Positions 8,964 through 16,701 of a DNA stretch of 64,000 nucleotides are shown here, piece by piece. Under the pieces are notes generated by a model. It was not told the DNA's origin and searched no databases. It saw only the letters and a program-made list of their open reading frames with translations. The first letter of the stretch is position 1. Every line of letters begins with the position of its first letter. The stretch lies in assembly GCF_009258225.1 (NCBI RefSeq), contig NZ_CP043617.1:2046001-2110000 (forward strand), given 5' to 3'. Both the position numbers and the translations under genes were made by a program. This DNA comes from Sulfurimonas lithotrophica (GTDB lineage: Bacteria; Campylobacterota; Campylobacteria; Campylobacterales; Sulfurimonadaceae).

Positions 8964-10256
8964 TTATTGTTTAGGATAAGTTCCCATATCCGGATGAGAC
9001 GGAACTCTCAAAAATGTATATTGAGGCATTTTCACTGGAAGTTCTATAGGGTTCACGTTTCCACTGTGTACAGACTCCCAAATCTTTCCGTTTTGGGCTT
9101 TTAATTGCTTAAATTTCAAATAAACTCTACCATCACGCTCATATGTAGTTCCAATCTCGTTATCAACCATCTCTATCTTGCTTCCAAGAGGCATATGCAC
9201 TTCAAGCTCATCTCCAGGCAGGGTCTTATATTTACATAAAAAATGTGTCCCGTTTTCATCTACCTGACCACTCACCTGATGCGTACCAAGCTGCATAGTA
9301 AAATCCAAGCTTTGGGTATCGTGTTTCTCAAACGGACGAGATATTAGATACGCATCGGTATATCCGCGATTTTGAAGAGATTCAAGTTCATATTGATATT
9401 TATCGGTATCAAGCTTATCTTCATAATAATCGTCAATTGCCATACGATAAGCTTTTGCAGTTGTAGCCGCATAATAAGCTGTTTTTGTGCGCCCCTCGAT
9501 TTTTAACGAATCAACAACACCGCTATCTAAAATCTCTTTTATGTGTGATGCTAGATTTAAATCTTTTGAGTTCATTATGTATGTACCGACACCCTCATCC
9601 TCTTCAAGTTTAAAAAGAGTACCTGTCTCGGGATTTGCAGCATACATCTCATAAGGGAAACGACAATCATTTGCACAACTTCCGCGATTTGGAACACGCC
9701 CACTCTGAAGTGTAGATATAAGACAGCGACCACTGTATGCAAAACACATAGAACCGTGAACAAATACTTCTAGTTCAAGTTCAGGTAACTCTTTTTTTAT
9801 CTCTTTTAAATCTTTAAGGCTTATCTCACGAGCTGTAATGATACGGGTAGCACCCATAGCTGCATATACTTGTGCATCTAGGACATTCATTACGTTTGCC
9901 TGAGTCGATAAATGTAGAGGTATATCAGGGACTAAATCATGGCACAGTTTTAAAACACCCGGAGTTGCTACGATAAATGCATCAGGCTTCAGTTCAGCCA
10001 TTGCAAGTATATGTTTTTTTAAAAGTTTTAATTGGGAGTTAAAAGGGAAACCGTTTATTGTTGCATAAACTTTTTTACCTCTCTCATGGGCATATTTGAT
10101 ACCTTCGGCAAAATCTTCCATGGTAAACTCTTTTCCACTTCTAATACGTAGAGAAAAATGGCTTACTCCGCCATACACGGCATCTGCACCGTAATCAAGT
10201 GCAATTTTTAATTTTTCTAATGTCCCTGCCGGGGAAAGTAACTCAACTTTATTCAT
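8964..10256 (-). CDS. Peptidase U32 family protein, TrhP-like tRNA hydroxylation protein
   Basis: The 430-residue protein belongs to the U32 family: LLSPAGTLEKLKIALDYGADAVYGG at the N-terminus and the signature EVFVHGSMCFAYSGRC near residue 165. Further cysteines in GSCANDCRFPYEMY complete the set used for an iron-sulfur cluster in the RlhA/TrhP enzymes. E. coli TrhP hydroxylates U34 of certain tRNAs using prephenate; length and motif set fit TrhP better than the collagenase-like members. It starts six bases after the CheZ-like gene stops and is followed by purE after 46 bases. Confidence 0.83.
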   Translation of the reverse strand: MNKVELLSPAGTLEKLKIALDYGADAVYGGVSHFSLRIRSGKEFTMEDFAEGIKYAHERGKKVYATINGFPFNSQLKLLKKHILAMAELKPDAFIVATPGVLKLCHDLVPDIPLHLSTQANVMNVLDAQVYAAMGATRIITAREISLKDLKEIKKELPELELEVFVHGSMCFAYSGRCLISTLQSGRVPNRGSCANDCRFPYEMYAANPETGTLFKLEEDEGVGTYIMNSKDLNLASHIKEILDSGVVDSLKIEGRTKTAYYAATTAKAYRMAIDDYYEDKLDTDKYQYELESLQNRGYTDAYLISRPFEKHDTQSLDFTMQLGTHQVSGQVDENGTHFLCKYKTLPGDELEVHMPLGSKIEMVDNEIGTTYERDGRVYLKFKQLKAQNGKIWESVHSGNVNPIELPVKMPQYTFLRVPSHPDMGTYPKQ

Positions 10257-10262
10257 ATATTG

Positions 10263-10970
10263 TTATTTTCCAAACTGTTCAAGTAGTGCTTCAATATCAT
10301 CGGTAGATGCCAATTCATTATGCGTATCTCCGACAATATGCTGAGCCGAAGATACACGTTTCTCATCATCAACCTTACTCTCAAAAAGTGTGTTCATATA
10401 TTTTGAGAGTGCGCGCATTACGTTAATAACACGCTCAATCTTTTGACGGTGAATATCTTGATACTGCATAATGTCCATAACGTTCATAATATCATCACCG
10501 CTCATCTGAAGCATCTCTAATGCTATATTCGCATCTTCAAGGGCAGATTCGTTTTTTGAAAGTTGAGTTTTAAAAGCTTCAACTTCCGGAAATTTTGTAC
10601 TTAATGTAGTAAATAACTCAACATTTGAATTGATTACTTCAACAACATTATTAACATTTTCCTCTTTTTCCATCAGCTCATTTGATATATTTTCTATAAT
10701 ATCAAAAATTTCACTCGCTTTTTCTTCACTCTCTTTAGTTACGTCATCTAACTGATGTACCATTTTATTTTCATCAGTTGCAGGCAGAGGCCAATGATGT
10801 GCAGTTCTTTCACTGTATCCGGCAGGAATATCTTCCCCTTCTTTTGCTGCCTCAACTTCTTCTATTATCTCTTCGGCTAAATCTTCGCTTGATTCCTCTT
10901 TTACACTCTCATCTAAAGAGTCAAGATCGACATCACCATTCATCAGTGCATCTAATTCTTCCTGAGTCAT
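10263..10970 (-). CDS. cheZ: CheZ-like chemotaxis phosphatase
   Basis: The 235-residue acidic, helical protein resembles the remote CheZ of epsilon-group bacteria (Helicobacter HP0170 type), which dephosphorylates CheY-P. The catalytic helix motif appears as MQYQDIHRQKIERVINVMRA, with D and Q spaced as in CheZ. The last residues, DDIEALLEQFGK, match the CheY-tethering C-terminal peptide of CheZ. The very N-terminus, MTQEELDALMNG, resembles the CheY-binding peptide of FliM. It heads the minus-strand run and is transcribed divergently from the histidinol phosphatase gene. Confidence 0.78.
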   Translation of the reverse strand: MTQEELDALMNGDVDLDSLDESVKEESSEDLAEEIIEEVEAAKEGEDIPAGYSERTAHHWPLPATDENKMVHQLDDVTKESEEKASEIFDIIENISNELMEKEENVNNVVEVINSNVELFTTLSTKFPEVEAFKTQLSKNESALEDANIALEMLQMSGDDIMNVMDIMQYQDIHRQKIERVINVMRALSKYMNTLFESKVDDEKRVSSAQHIVGDTHNELASTDDIEALLEQFGK

Positions 10971-11001
10971 AAAGTTTTCCCTAAATTAATTTAATTAACA
11001 C

Positions 11002-11007
11002 TATAAT
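11002..11007 (+). promoter_or_regulatory. -10 box for the histidinol phosphatase gene
   Basis: A TATAAT stands 32 bases before the preferred ATG at 11040 in the 69-base region between two divergent genes. No -35 hexamer is obvious. Confidence 0.5.
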
Positions 11008-11039
11008 AGCATAAAATATATTAAATAAAGAGAATGCTG

Positions 11040-11819
11040 ATGATAGTAGATTTACATAACCATACTACTCTGTGCAACCACGCTGAAGGCAGTATTGAGG
11101 AGTATATTGAACAAGCGATAACCAATAAAACCAAGTACTATGGTTTTTCAGATCATGCACCTATGAAATTTGATCCAAAATACAGAATGGATTTCTCCGA
11201 CATGGAAAAGTATGAACATAATGTTCTTAATGCAAAAGAGAAATATAAAGACAAGATAGAGATTCTTTTGGGATATGAAGTCGATTATTTAGACGGTTAT
11301 ATGGATGAGAGAGTATTAAATAGTGATGTAGATTATCTTATTGGTTCTGTTCACTTTATTGACAAGTGGGGTTTTGATAATCCCGAATTTATCGGCAAAT
11401 ACGAAGAAAAAGACATAGATGAGATTTGGCAAAAATATTTCGATTCGATTGAAGATATGGCTAAATCAAAGCTTTTTGATATAGTCGGACATTTAGATTT
11501 AATAAAAGTTTTCAAATTTTTACCAAATAAACCAATTTTAGAGATAGCTAAAAAAGCCCTTTTAGCTATAAAAGAAGCAGATATGGTTATTGAACTAAAT
11601 GCTTCTGGATTTAGAAAACCGATAGCCGAAGCTTATCCGTCACTTGAATTACTTAAATATGCTTATGAGCTGAATATACCGATAACTTTTGCATCAGATG
11701 CTCACTCACCGGAGCAAGTCGGATTTAGTTCTCAAAAACTTGTTGAAATGGCAAAAAGTGTCGGATATAAAGAATGTGCCGTCTTTAAAAATAGAAAAAG
11801 ACAGCTTATTGAGTTTTGA
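11040..11819 (+). CDS. hisK: PHP-type histidinol phosphatase
   Basis: This PHP-domain phosphatase probably removes phosphate from L-histidinol phosphate in histidine synthesis. Metal-ligand motifs are visible: VDLHNHTTLCNHAEG at the N-terminus, YGFSDHAP, GYEVDYLDG, LIGSVHFID, IVGHLDLI and the C-terminal FASDAHSPEQVG. I chose the ATG at 11040 rather than 11034 because the AAGAGA ribosome site (11028-11033) abuts the upstream ATG but is six bases from the second. The protein is then 259 residues. Other PHP phosphoesterases look alike, so the substrate is inferred; hisIE elsewhere in the window agrees with it. Confidence 0.82.
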   Translation: MIVDLHNHTTLCNHAEGSIEEYIEQAITNKTKYYGFSDHAPMKFDPKYRMDFSDMEKYEHNVLNAKEKYKDKIEILLGYEVDYLDGYMDERVLNSDVDYLIGSVHFIDKWGFDNPEFIGKYEEKDIDEIWQKYFDSIEDMAKSKLFDIVGHLDLIKVFKFLPNKPILEIAKKALLAIKEADMVIELNASGFRKPIAEAYPSLELLKYAYELNIPITFASDAHSPEQVGFSSQKLVEMAKSVGYKECAVFKNRKRQLIEF

Positions 11820-11822
11820 TAA

Positions 11823-12266
11823 TTACGATTTAGTATTTACCAACCACATTGAGAATATATCTAAATAATCCCAAAAGGACTGGATATATTCTTCACTAAT
11901 TCCCTCATCAACCAAAGATTCTAAAAGTCCTGCATATAGTGTCAGCCAAACTTTTCTACCCTGCTCGTCTATACGAAACGGTGCGTGGCGTCCTACCATC
12001 CTCGGCTCGCCTCTAGTCTGTTCAAAGTATCTAGGACCACCGGAAATTTGAATTAAAAAATCAAAAGCATGTTTTTTTGCTTCTGCAAAATCTTCCTCGT
12101 CGTGTACGGGAAATAAAAAAGAAATATCACTTTTTTCTATTAAATCGTAATGATCATATACCAATTTTTTAAATCTTTCTTCTCCGACTTCGTGTAAAAA
12201 TCCTGGATGAGGCTTTGTCACCGGCGGTCTTACACCAAATTCACCGTCTGTAACCGTTAATTTCAT
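11823..12266 (-). CDS. Truncated hemoglobin (2-on-2 globin)
   Basis: The protein matches bacterial truncated globins, which bind O2 or NO through haem. The core segment DFLIQISGGPRYFEQTRGEP followed by MVGRHAPFRID and VWLTLYAGLLE gives the proximal histidine region typical of group II-like members. A longer frame opens at 12302, but its first ATG overlaps a TATAAT box. The ATG at 12266 has an AAGG site seven bases upstream and starts MKLTVTDGEFG, so I prefer it (147 residues). The gene converges on the histidinol phosphatase gene and diverges from a polytopic membrane protein. Confidence 0.85.
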   Translation of the reverse strand: MKLTVTDGEFGVRPPVTKPHPGFLHEVGEERFKKLVYDHYDLIEKSDISFLFPVHDEEDFAEAKKHAFDFLIQISGGPRYFEQTRGEPRMVGRHAPFRIDEQGRKVWLTLYAGLLESLVDEGISEEYIQSFWDYLDIFSMWLVNTKS

Positions 12267-12293
12267 TTTAAACCTTGTCATAAATTTGGTAAA

Positions 12294-12299
12294 ATTATA
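12294..12299 (-). promoter_or_regulatory. -10 box for the truncated globin gene
   Basis: TATAAT on the minus strand, 27 bases before the preferred globin ATG at 12266. It occupies codons of the longer alternative reading frame, which supports the shorter start. Confidence 0.5.
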
Positions 12300-12322
12300 C
12301 AAATTATTACTTAAGAGAAGAT

Positions 12323-13546
12323 ATGAACGTTAATCCTGATTTTTCACCGTCTATAAAACTTATGAAACCTTACTTTCTACTCAGTTCTTTTTTTTATTTT
12401 ATAAGTTTTATAGTACTTTTTTTTATTCCCTTTGATGCAGACTTAGATGATTTTAAACTTATAGGTTGGGTTCATATCTATATGCTGGGATTTATCATGC
12501 TATCAATCTTCTCTGCAATGTCCCAACTTGCTCCTGTCGTAGTTGAGACAAAACATTACAATGTTAATATTTTTAAATACCTGTATAAATTTTTACTCTC
12601 AGGCTTAATTCTTTTGATTTTTGGTTTTTTTTATAATGCAACATTTTTAATATACGGCGGTTTTTTGGTTTTGGTTGCTATGAGCATCTATGCGGTAGAG
12701 TTATTGCTGACATTAAAAAACACAAGAAGAAAAACCAGCATTACAAAAGCTATGTGGATGAGTAATATATTTTTGCTTATAGGGATAATTAGTGGAATCA
12801 TTATGTCATGCGGTTTTTCCGGATGCCTTGATATAAACCCTCACTCTGTACTAAAAGCACATACTTTCGGCTTGTTAGTAGGTTTTATACTACTTTTGAT
12901 AATGGGTATATCGATAATACTAATACCTATGTTTGGTTCATCAAAACGTATAAGCGACAACGAATTTACAAAGAGTTTTTATACTTTGGCTTTTGCCGTT
13001 GTACTTATGCTTCTCTCAAGTGTTTTTTCATCTGTTAGCTTGGAATACTTATCTTACTTTTTAACTATTGTTTCTATTCTTCTATATTTTTATCAACTAT
13101 TTTCTATGGTTAAAAGCAGAAAAATTATTGAGCATGATATATGGGCTAAGTATATGTATGTCGGATTTGTTTCTTTTTTTGTTTCCTTTTTGTTACTTTT
13201 CTCATACATTTTTAATAATAATGAAGATATTTTAAAACTTGGTATGTGGATATTGATAGTTGGTTTTTTTAGCTTTTTAATCATAGGAAACCTTTACAAG
13301 ATAATCCCTTTTTTAGTTTGGTTTCATATATATTCACCTCTAGTAGAAACTCAAAGTGTCCCTATGCTACAAGACTTAACACCCAAGAGACTGGCAAATT
13401 TACAATGGTTTTTAAATACGACGGCTTTGATATTATCTTCTATATCTTTAACTCTAAATAATCAACAGCTTTTTTTCGGTTCACTGCTTATATTTAGCAT
13501 CTCCGCTTTTATTTGGTTACTAATAATTAACAAATTTCTAAAGTAA
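12323..13546 (+). CDS. Polytopic membrane protein with intramembrane histidines, function unknown
   Basis: This 407-residue protein has about 11-12 hydrophobic segments and almost no soluble part. Histidines sit inside or at the edge of predicted helices (GWVHIYMLGF, NPHSVLKAHTFGLLVGF, PFLVWFHIYSP), reminiscent of haem-copper oxidase subunit I-like or NnrS-like proteins that bind haem or copper. I cannot place it firmly in either family. An AGAGAAG ribosome site precedes the ATG. It is divergent from the truncated globin gene with only 56 bases between the start codons, so a shared role in O2 or NO handling is possible but inferred. Confidence 0.6.
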   Translation: MNVNPDFSPSIKLMKPYFLLSSFFYFISFIVLFFIPFDADLDDFKLIGWVHIYMLGFIMLSIFSAMSQLAPVVVETKHYNVNIFKYLYKFLLSGLILLIFGFFYNATFLIYGGFLVLVAMSIYAVELLLTLKNTRRKTSITKAMWMSNIFLLIGIISGIIMSCGFSGCLDINPHSVLKAHTFGLLVGFILLLIMGISIILIPMFGSSKRISDNEFTKSFYTLAFAVVLMLLSSVFSSVSLEYLSYFLTIVSILLYFYQLFSMVKSRKIIEHDIWAKYMYVGFVSFFVSFLLLFSYIFNNNEDILKLGMWILIVGFFSFLIIGNLYKIIPFLVWFHIYSPLVETQSVPMLQDLTPKRLANLQWFLNTTALILSSISLTLNNQQLFFGSLLIFSISAFIWLLIINKFLK

Positions 13547-13578
13547 AAATACAAAAGTCTCATTTAAAGTTGTGATTG

Positions 13579-13584
13579 TATAAT
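13579..13584 (+). promoter_or_regulatory. -10 box of the trx operon
   Basis: TATAAT 38 bases before the trxA ATG; an AAGGAAA ribosome site follows. No clear -35. Confidence 0.5.
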
Positions 13585-13622
13585 ACTCTCATAATAATTA
13601 AAAAAAATACAAGGAAATTGTA

Positions 13623-13943
13623 ATGGGAAAATATTTAGAATTAACAGGTGCAGATTTTGAAGCAACATTGAGTGAAGGTGTATCTTTAGTAGATTTTTGG
13701 GCTCCTTGGTGTGGTCCATGTCGTATGATTGCTCCGGTTATTGAAGAGTTAGCCGAAGAGTATGAAGGTAAAGCTAAAATCTGTAAAGTAAATACAGACG
13801 AAGAACAAGATATAGCTGTAAAATTCGGTATCCGTTCTATCCCTACTATCATGTTCTTTAAAGACGGTGAAATGGTAGATCAAGTTGTAGGGGCACAATC
13901 TAAACAAGCTCTAGCAGAAAAAATCGACGCTCATTTAGCGTAA
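13623..13943 (+). CDS. trxA: Thioredoxin TrxA
   Basis: A standard 106-residue thioredoxin, the cytoplasmic disulfide reductant. The WCGPC active site is at residues 29-33 within [12 protein letters not shown]. The cis-proline loop is in [14 protein letters not shown], and the C-terminal helix is complete. It is first in a three-gene operon with a membrane-anchored thioredoxin-like protein and trxB, the reductase that recharges it. Confidence 0.97.
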   Translation: MGKYLELTGADFEATLSEGVSLVDFWAPWCGPCRMIAPVIEELAEEYEGKAKICKVNTDEEQDIAVKFGIRSIPTIMFFKDGEMVDQVVGAQSKQALAEKIDAHLA

Positions 13944-13959
13944 GTTTTCAAGGGTAGTC

Positions 13960-14451
13960 GTGGCAAAAAGTAAAGGAGGTAAAAGCCTCTTTTCTCTTTC
14001 CACACTTCTTGCTTCTTTTTTTGGCTCGGCACTTATAGCCACAGCCTTTGCATACTTCAACTACAAATTTTCAGAATATAAATTTATAGATTTTAAAGAA
14101 TGGGTTTTTTACGAAAAAAGTAATATTTTTACACCCAAAGAAGAAAAATATGTCGTCGTGTTTTACTCATCTAGGGATGCAGATACTCAAAACAAACTTG
14201 CAAATACCAATTTGAATATACCTATAATTGCTATTGATTATTACAACACGGTTAGAGAAAATTCTGATTCGACAACTTTTTTACGCTCTGGCACAAAGAA
14301 CTCACTAAACTTTATTCAGAGATTTAATATATATGAATCCCCATCTATTTTTTTTATAAAAAAAACAAAAGATACTCTTTATAAACAAGATAGTATGATA
14401 CGAAAATTAGATAATTTGGATGCTTTATCAAAAGAAGTAGATAAACTATAA
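13960..14451 (+). CDS. Membrane-anchored, cysteine-free thioredoxin-like protein
   Basis: The 163-residue product starts at GTG (13960) behind an AAGGG site, 16 bases after trxA. One transmembrane segment near residues 12-32 anchors it. The rest can be aligned by eye to the thioredoxin fold: [18 protein letters not shown] lies where TrxA has [10 protein letters not shown], and [14 protein letters not shown] where TrxA has [14 protein letters not shown], keeping the cis-proline. There is no cysteine in the whole protein, so it cannot be a disulfide oxidoreductase; a scaffold or docking role with TrxA/TrxB is a guess. I know no name for it. Confidence 0.7.
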   Translation: MAKSKGGKSLFSLSTLLASFFGSALIATAFAYFNYKFSEYKFIDFKEWVFYEKSNIFTPKEEKYVVVFYSSRDADTQNKLANTNLNIPIIAIDYYNTVRENSDSTTFLRSGTKNSLNFIQRFNIYESPSIFFIKKTKDTLYKQDSMIRKLDNLDALSKEVDKL

Positions 14452-14473
14452 AATAGAATTAAGGAATATAAAA

Positions 14474-15418
14474 ATGGCTATTTTGGATTGTGCAATTATC
14501 GGCGGTGGACCTGCCGGACTTACAGCAGGATTATATACGACTCGCGGTGGATTAGAAAACGTAGTTATGTATGAAAAAGGGATGCCCGGAGGTCAGATTA
14601 CAAACTCTTCAGAAATTGAAAATTATCCCGGTGTTACAGGTGAAATTACGGGTATGGATCTGATGCAGCCTTGGCCTGAACAATGTCAAAGATTTGGACT
14701 TAAACATGAAATGGTTGAAGTAACACGTGTTAGTAAAGAGGGAGATATATTTAAAATATATCGTGGTGACGGAAAAGTTGATGAAGCACATTCTGTTATC
14801 ATAGGAACCGGTAGCCGCCCACGCCGTGCAGGATTTAAGGGTGAAAATGATTTTTTTGGAAAAGGTGTGAGTACTTGTGCTACGTGTGACGGTTTTTTCT
14901 ATAAAGGTAAAGACGTTGTAGTTATAGGCGGCGGTGATACTGCTTTGGAAGAGGCACTTTATTTAGCGAAAATATGTAATAAAGTTTACCTTGTGCACAG
15001 ACGCGATACTTTCCGTTCAGCTCCAAATACGGTTGAACGCGTAAAAAATACGGACAATATCGAACTTGTTCTAAACTCGTCTCCTGAAGAAGTATATGGT
15101 GATGCTATGGGTGTAACGGGACTAAAAGTAAAAAATAAAGACGGCGAGATTCGAGATATCGAAGTTCCCGGTATATTTACTTTTGTCGGCAATGATGTAA
15201 ACAACCAAACTCTTATGCAACAAGACGGCTCTTACCTTTGTGACATGAACGAGCAAGGTCAAGTTATAGTTGACATAAGTATGAAAACTTCATGTGAAGG
15301 TTTATGGGCTGCAGGAGATATGCGTATAGCAGCTCCAAAGCAGGTTGTATCTGCCGCAGGTGACGGTGCAGTTGCAGCTCTTCAAGCTATATCTTACGTA
15401 GATGAGAAGTTAAGCTAA
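14474..15418 (+). CDS. trxB: Thioredoxin reductase TrxB
   Basis: This 314-residue flavoprotein reduces TrxA with NAD(P)H. The FAD-binding GGGPAGL is at about 10-16, the redox-active pair is C135/C138 in CATCDGFFY, and the second dinucleotide motif is [15 protein letters not shown] near 150-164. The C-terminal FAD motif [20 protein letters not shown] is present. An AAGGAA site stands seven bases upstream of the ATG. The last four bases overlap the end of the convergent hypothetical gene. Confidence 0.96.
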   Translation: MAILDCAIIGGGPAGLTAGLYTTRGGLENVVMYEKGMPGGQITNSSEIENYPGVTGEITGMDLMQPWPEQCQRFGLKHEMVEVTRVSKEGDIFKIYRGDGKVDEAHSVIIGTGSRPRRAGFKGENDFFGKGVSTCATCDGFFYKGKDVVVIGGGDTALEEALYLAKICNKVYLVHRRDTFRSAPNTVERVKNTDNIELVLNSSPEEVYGDAMGVTGLKVKNKDGEIRDIEVPGIFTFVGNDVNNQTLMQQDGSYLCDMNEQGQVIVDISMKTSCEGLWAAGDMRIAAPKQVVSAAGDGAVAALQAISYVDEKLS

Positions 15419-15837
15419 ACTATCTCGTCCAAGATATCATCGTATTCTATTCTTGAAACCGAGTTTTTCTTGGTTTCTTTGATTATTAGAAGAAGTTTAT
15501 TTATCATCATATTTGTAGAATCATTTTTACAAGCGGAATCTATAGCTATACATGAAGTTGTATTTTGAAAATGACTATCTAGTTTAGAAAGTAGATTTTT
15601 TGCAGCTTCGTACGCTTCTGATTCGGATGTATAGCAAAACATTATAAAATGATGATGATTATCGAGCTTTATTATTTTGTCATTTTTTCTTAAAAAGCTT
15701 CCAAACAAAACTAAATCTATATCTTTTTCATGATATACTATGGCACTTGAAGTATTTGATTCATACCTTTTACATGCATCATGTACTCTGTTTACTTCTG
15801 ACTCTAATCTTATTTTTGTTTGTTCATCTAAATTCAT
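15415..15837 (-). CDS. Hypothetical protein, possible degenerate GGDEF-like fold
   Basis: I do not recognise a named family. The 140-residue soluble protein has a C-terminal half whose order of strands and helices resembles the second half of a GGDEF domain: [17 protein letters not shown], then [18 protein letters not shown], then [14 protein letters not shown], then [14 protein letters not shown]. The GGDEF signature itself is absent (LDNHHHF in its place), so it would not make cyclic di-GMP. The resemblance is by eye only. It converges on trxB with a four-base overlap and is divergent from dapB. Confidence 0.5.
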   Translation of the reverse strand: MNLDEQTKIRLESEVNRVHDACKRYESNTSSAIVYHEKDIDLVLFGSFLRKNDKIIKLDNHHHFIMFCYTSESEAYEAAKNLLSKLDSHFQNTTSCIAIDSACKNDSTNMMINKLLLIIKETKKNSVSRIEYDDILDEIV

Positions 15838-15931
15838 TTTATGCCTTTAAAAAAATTATACCACCTTTTTTTAACAAAAATAAAATAAAGATTTGATATC
15901 ATTTTAAAAACAATAAACAAGGTAAATTATT

Positions 15932-16699
15932 ATGACAAGAGTTGGTGTATTTGGTGCAAATGGTCGCGTTGGTAAACTAATACTAGAAGATTTAAAAACA
16001 ACTGACGATATCTCTTTAAGCAGTGTCTTTGTTAGAAATAATCTTGATTTTAATGTTGATCCTTCAGTTTTAGTATCATCGGATATAGATGCTTTTTTAA
16101 ATGCTTGTGATATAGTTATAGACTTTTCTCTCCCTGATGCATGTGAAGTTCTTTTAGAAGGTGCGCTTAAACACCCTAAACCACTTGTAATAGGAACAAC
16201 AGGTTTAAGCACTCATCAGGCAAATCTTTTAAAACAGGCAAGTGAAAAAATGCCCGTACTATATGCAACAAATATGTCACTGGGTGTAGCCTTACTGAAT
16301 AAACTTGTTTATCAAGCATCAGCGGCACTTGAAGATTTTGATATTGAGATAGTAGAGATGCATCATAAACATAAAAAAGACAGCCCAAGCGGAACTGCAC
16401 TTACACTGAGTGAATCGGCAGCACGCGGACGCGGACTTGATTTAAACAAAGTTAGAGTAAGTGGGCGTGACGGAGATATAGGTGAAAGAACTAAGGACGA
16501 AATCGGTGTTATGGCTCTTCGCGGTGGAGATATCGTCGGTCGTCATACCGTAGGTTTTTATAATGATGGCGAGTTCATAGAACTCAACCACACGGCAACT
16601 TCAAGAAATACATTCAGCAAAGGTGCTATTCGTGCAGCTTCTTGGCTTGTAGATAAAGAAGAGGGTCTTTATACTATAAGTGACTGTTTAGAACTATAA
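15932..16699 (+). CDS. dapB: 4-hydroxy-tetrahydrodipicolinate reductase DapB
   Basis: DapB carries out the NAD(P)H-dependent reduction in the diaminopimelate/lysine pathway. The N-terminal nucleotide loop GVFGANGRVG, the GTTGLS segment, and the catalytic EMHHKHKKDSPSGTAL with the paired histidines and lysine are all present, followed by GEFIELNHTATSRNTF. The 255-residue length is normal. The gene stands alone on the plus strand and ends two bases from the convergent pflA-like gene. Confidence 0.97.
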   Translation: MTRVGVFGANGRVGKLILEDLKTTDDISLSSVFVRNNLDFNVDPSVLVSSDIDAFLNACDIVIDFSLPDACEVLLEGALKHPKPLVIGTTGLSTHQANLLKQASEKMPVLYATNMSLGVALLNKLVYQASAALEDFDIEIVEMHHKHKKDSPSGTALTLSESAARGRGLDLNKVRVSGRDGDIGERTKDEIGVMALRGGDIVGRHTVGFYNDGEFIELNHTATSRNTFSKGAIRAASWLVDKEEGLYTISDCLEL

Positions 16700-16701
16700 A
16701 T

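Noticed and set aside
12267-12302. Longer start for the truncated globin (12 extra residues)
   Set aside because: The first ATG overlaps a TATAAT box and has no ribosome site; the ATG at 12266 has one.
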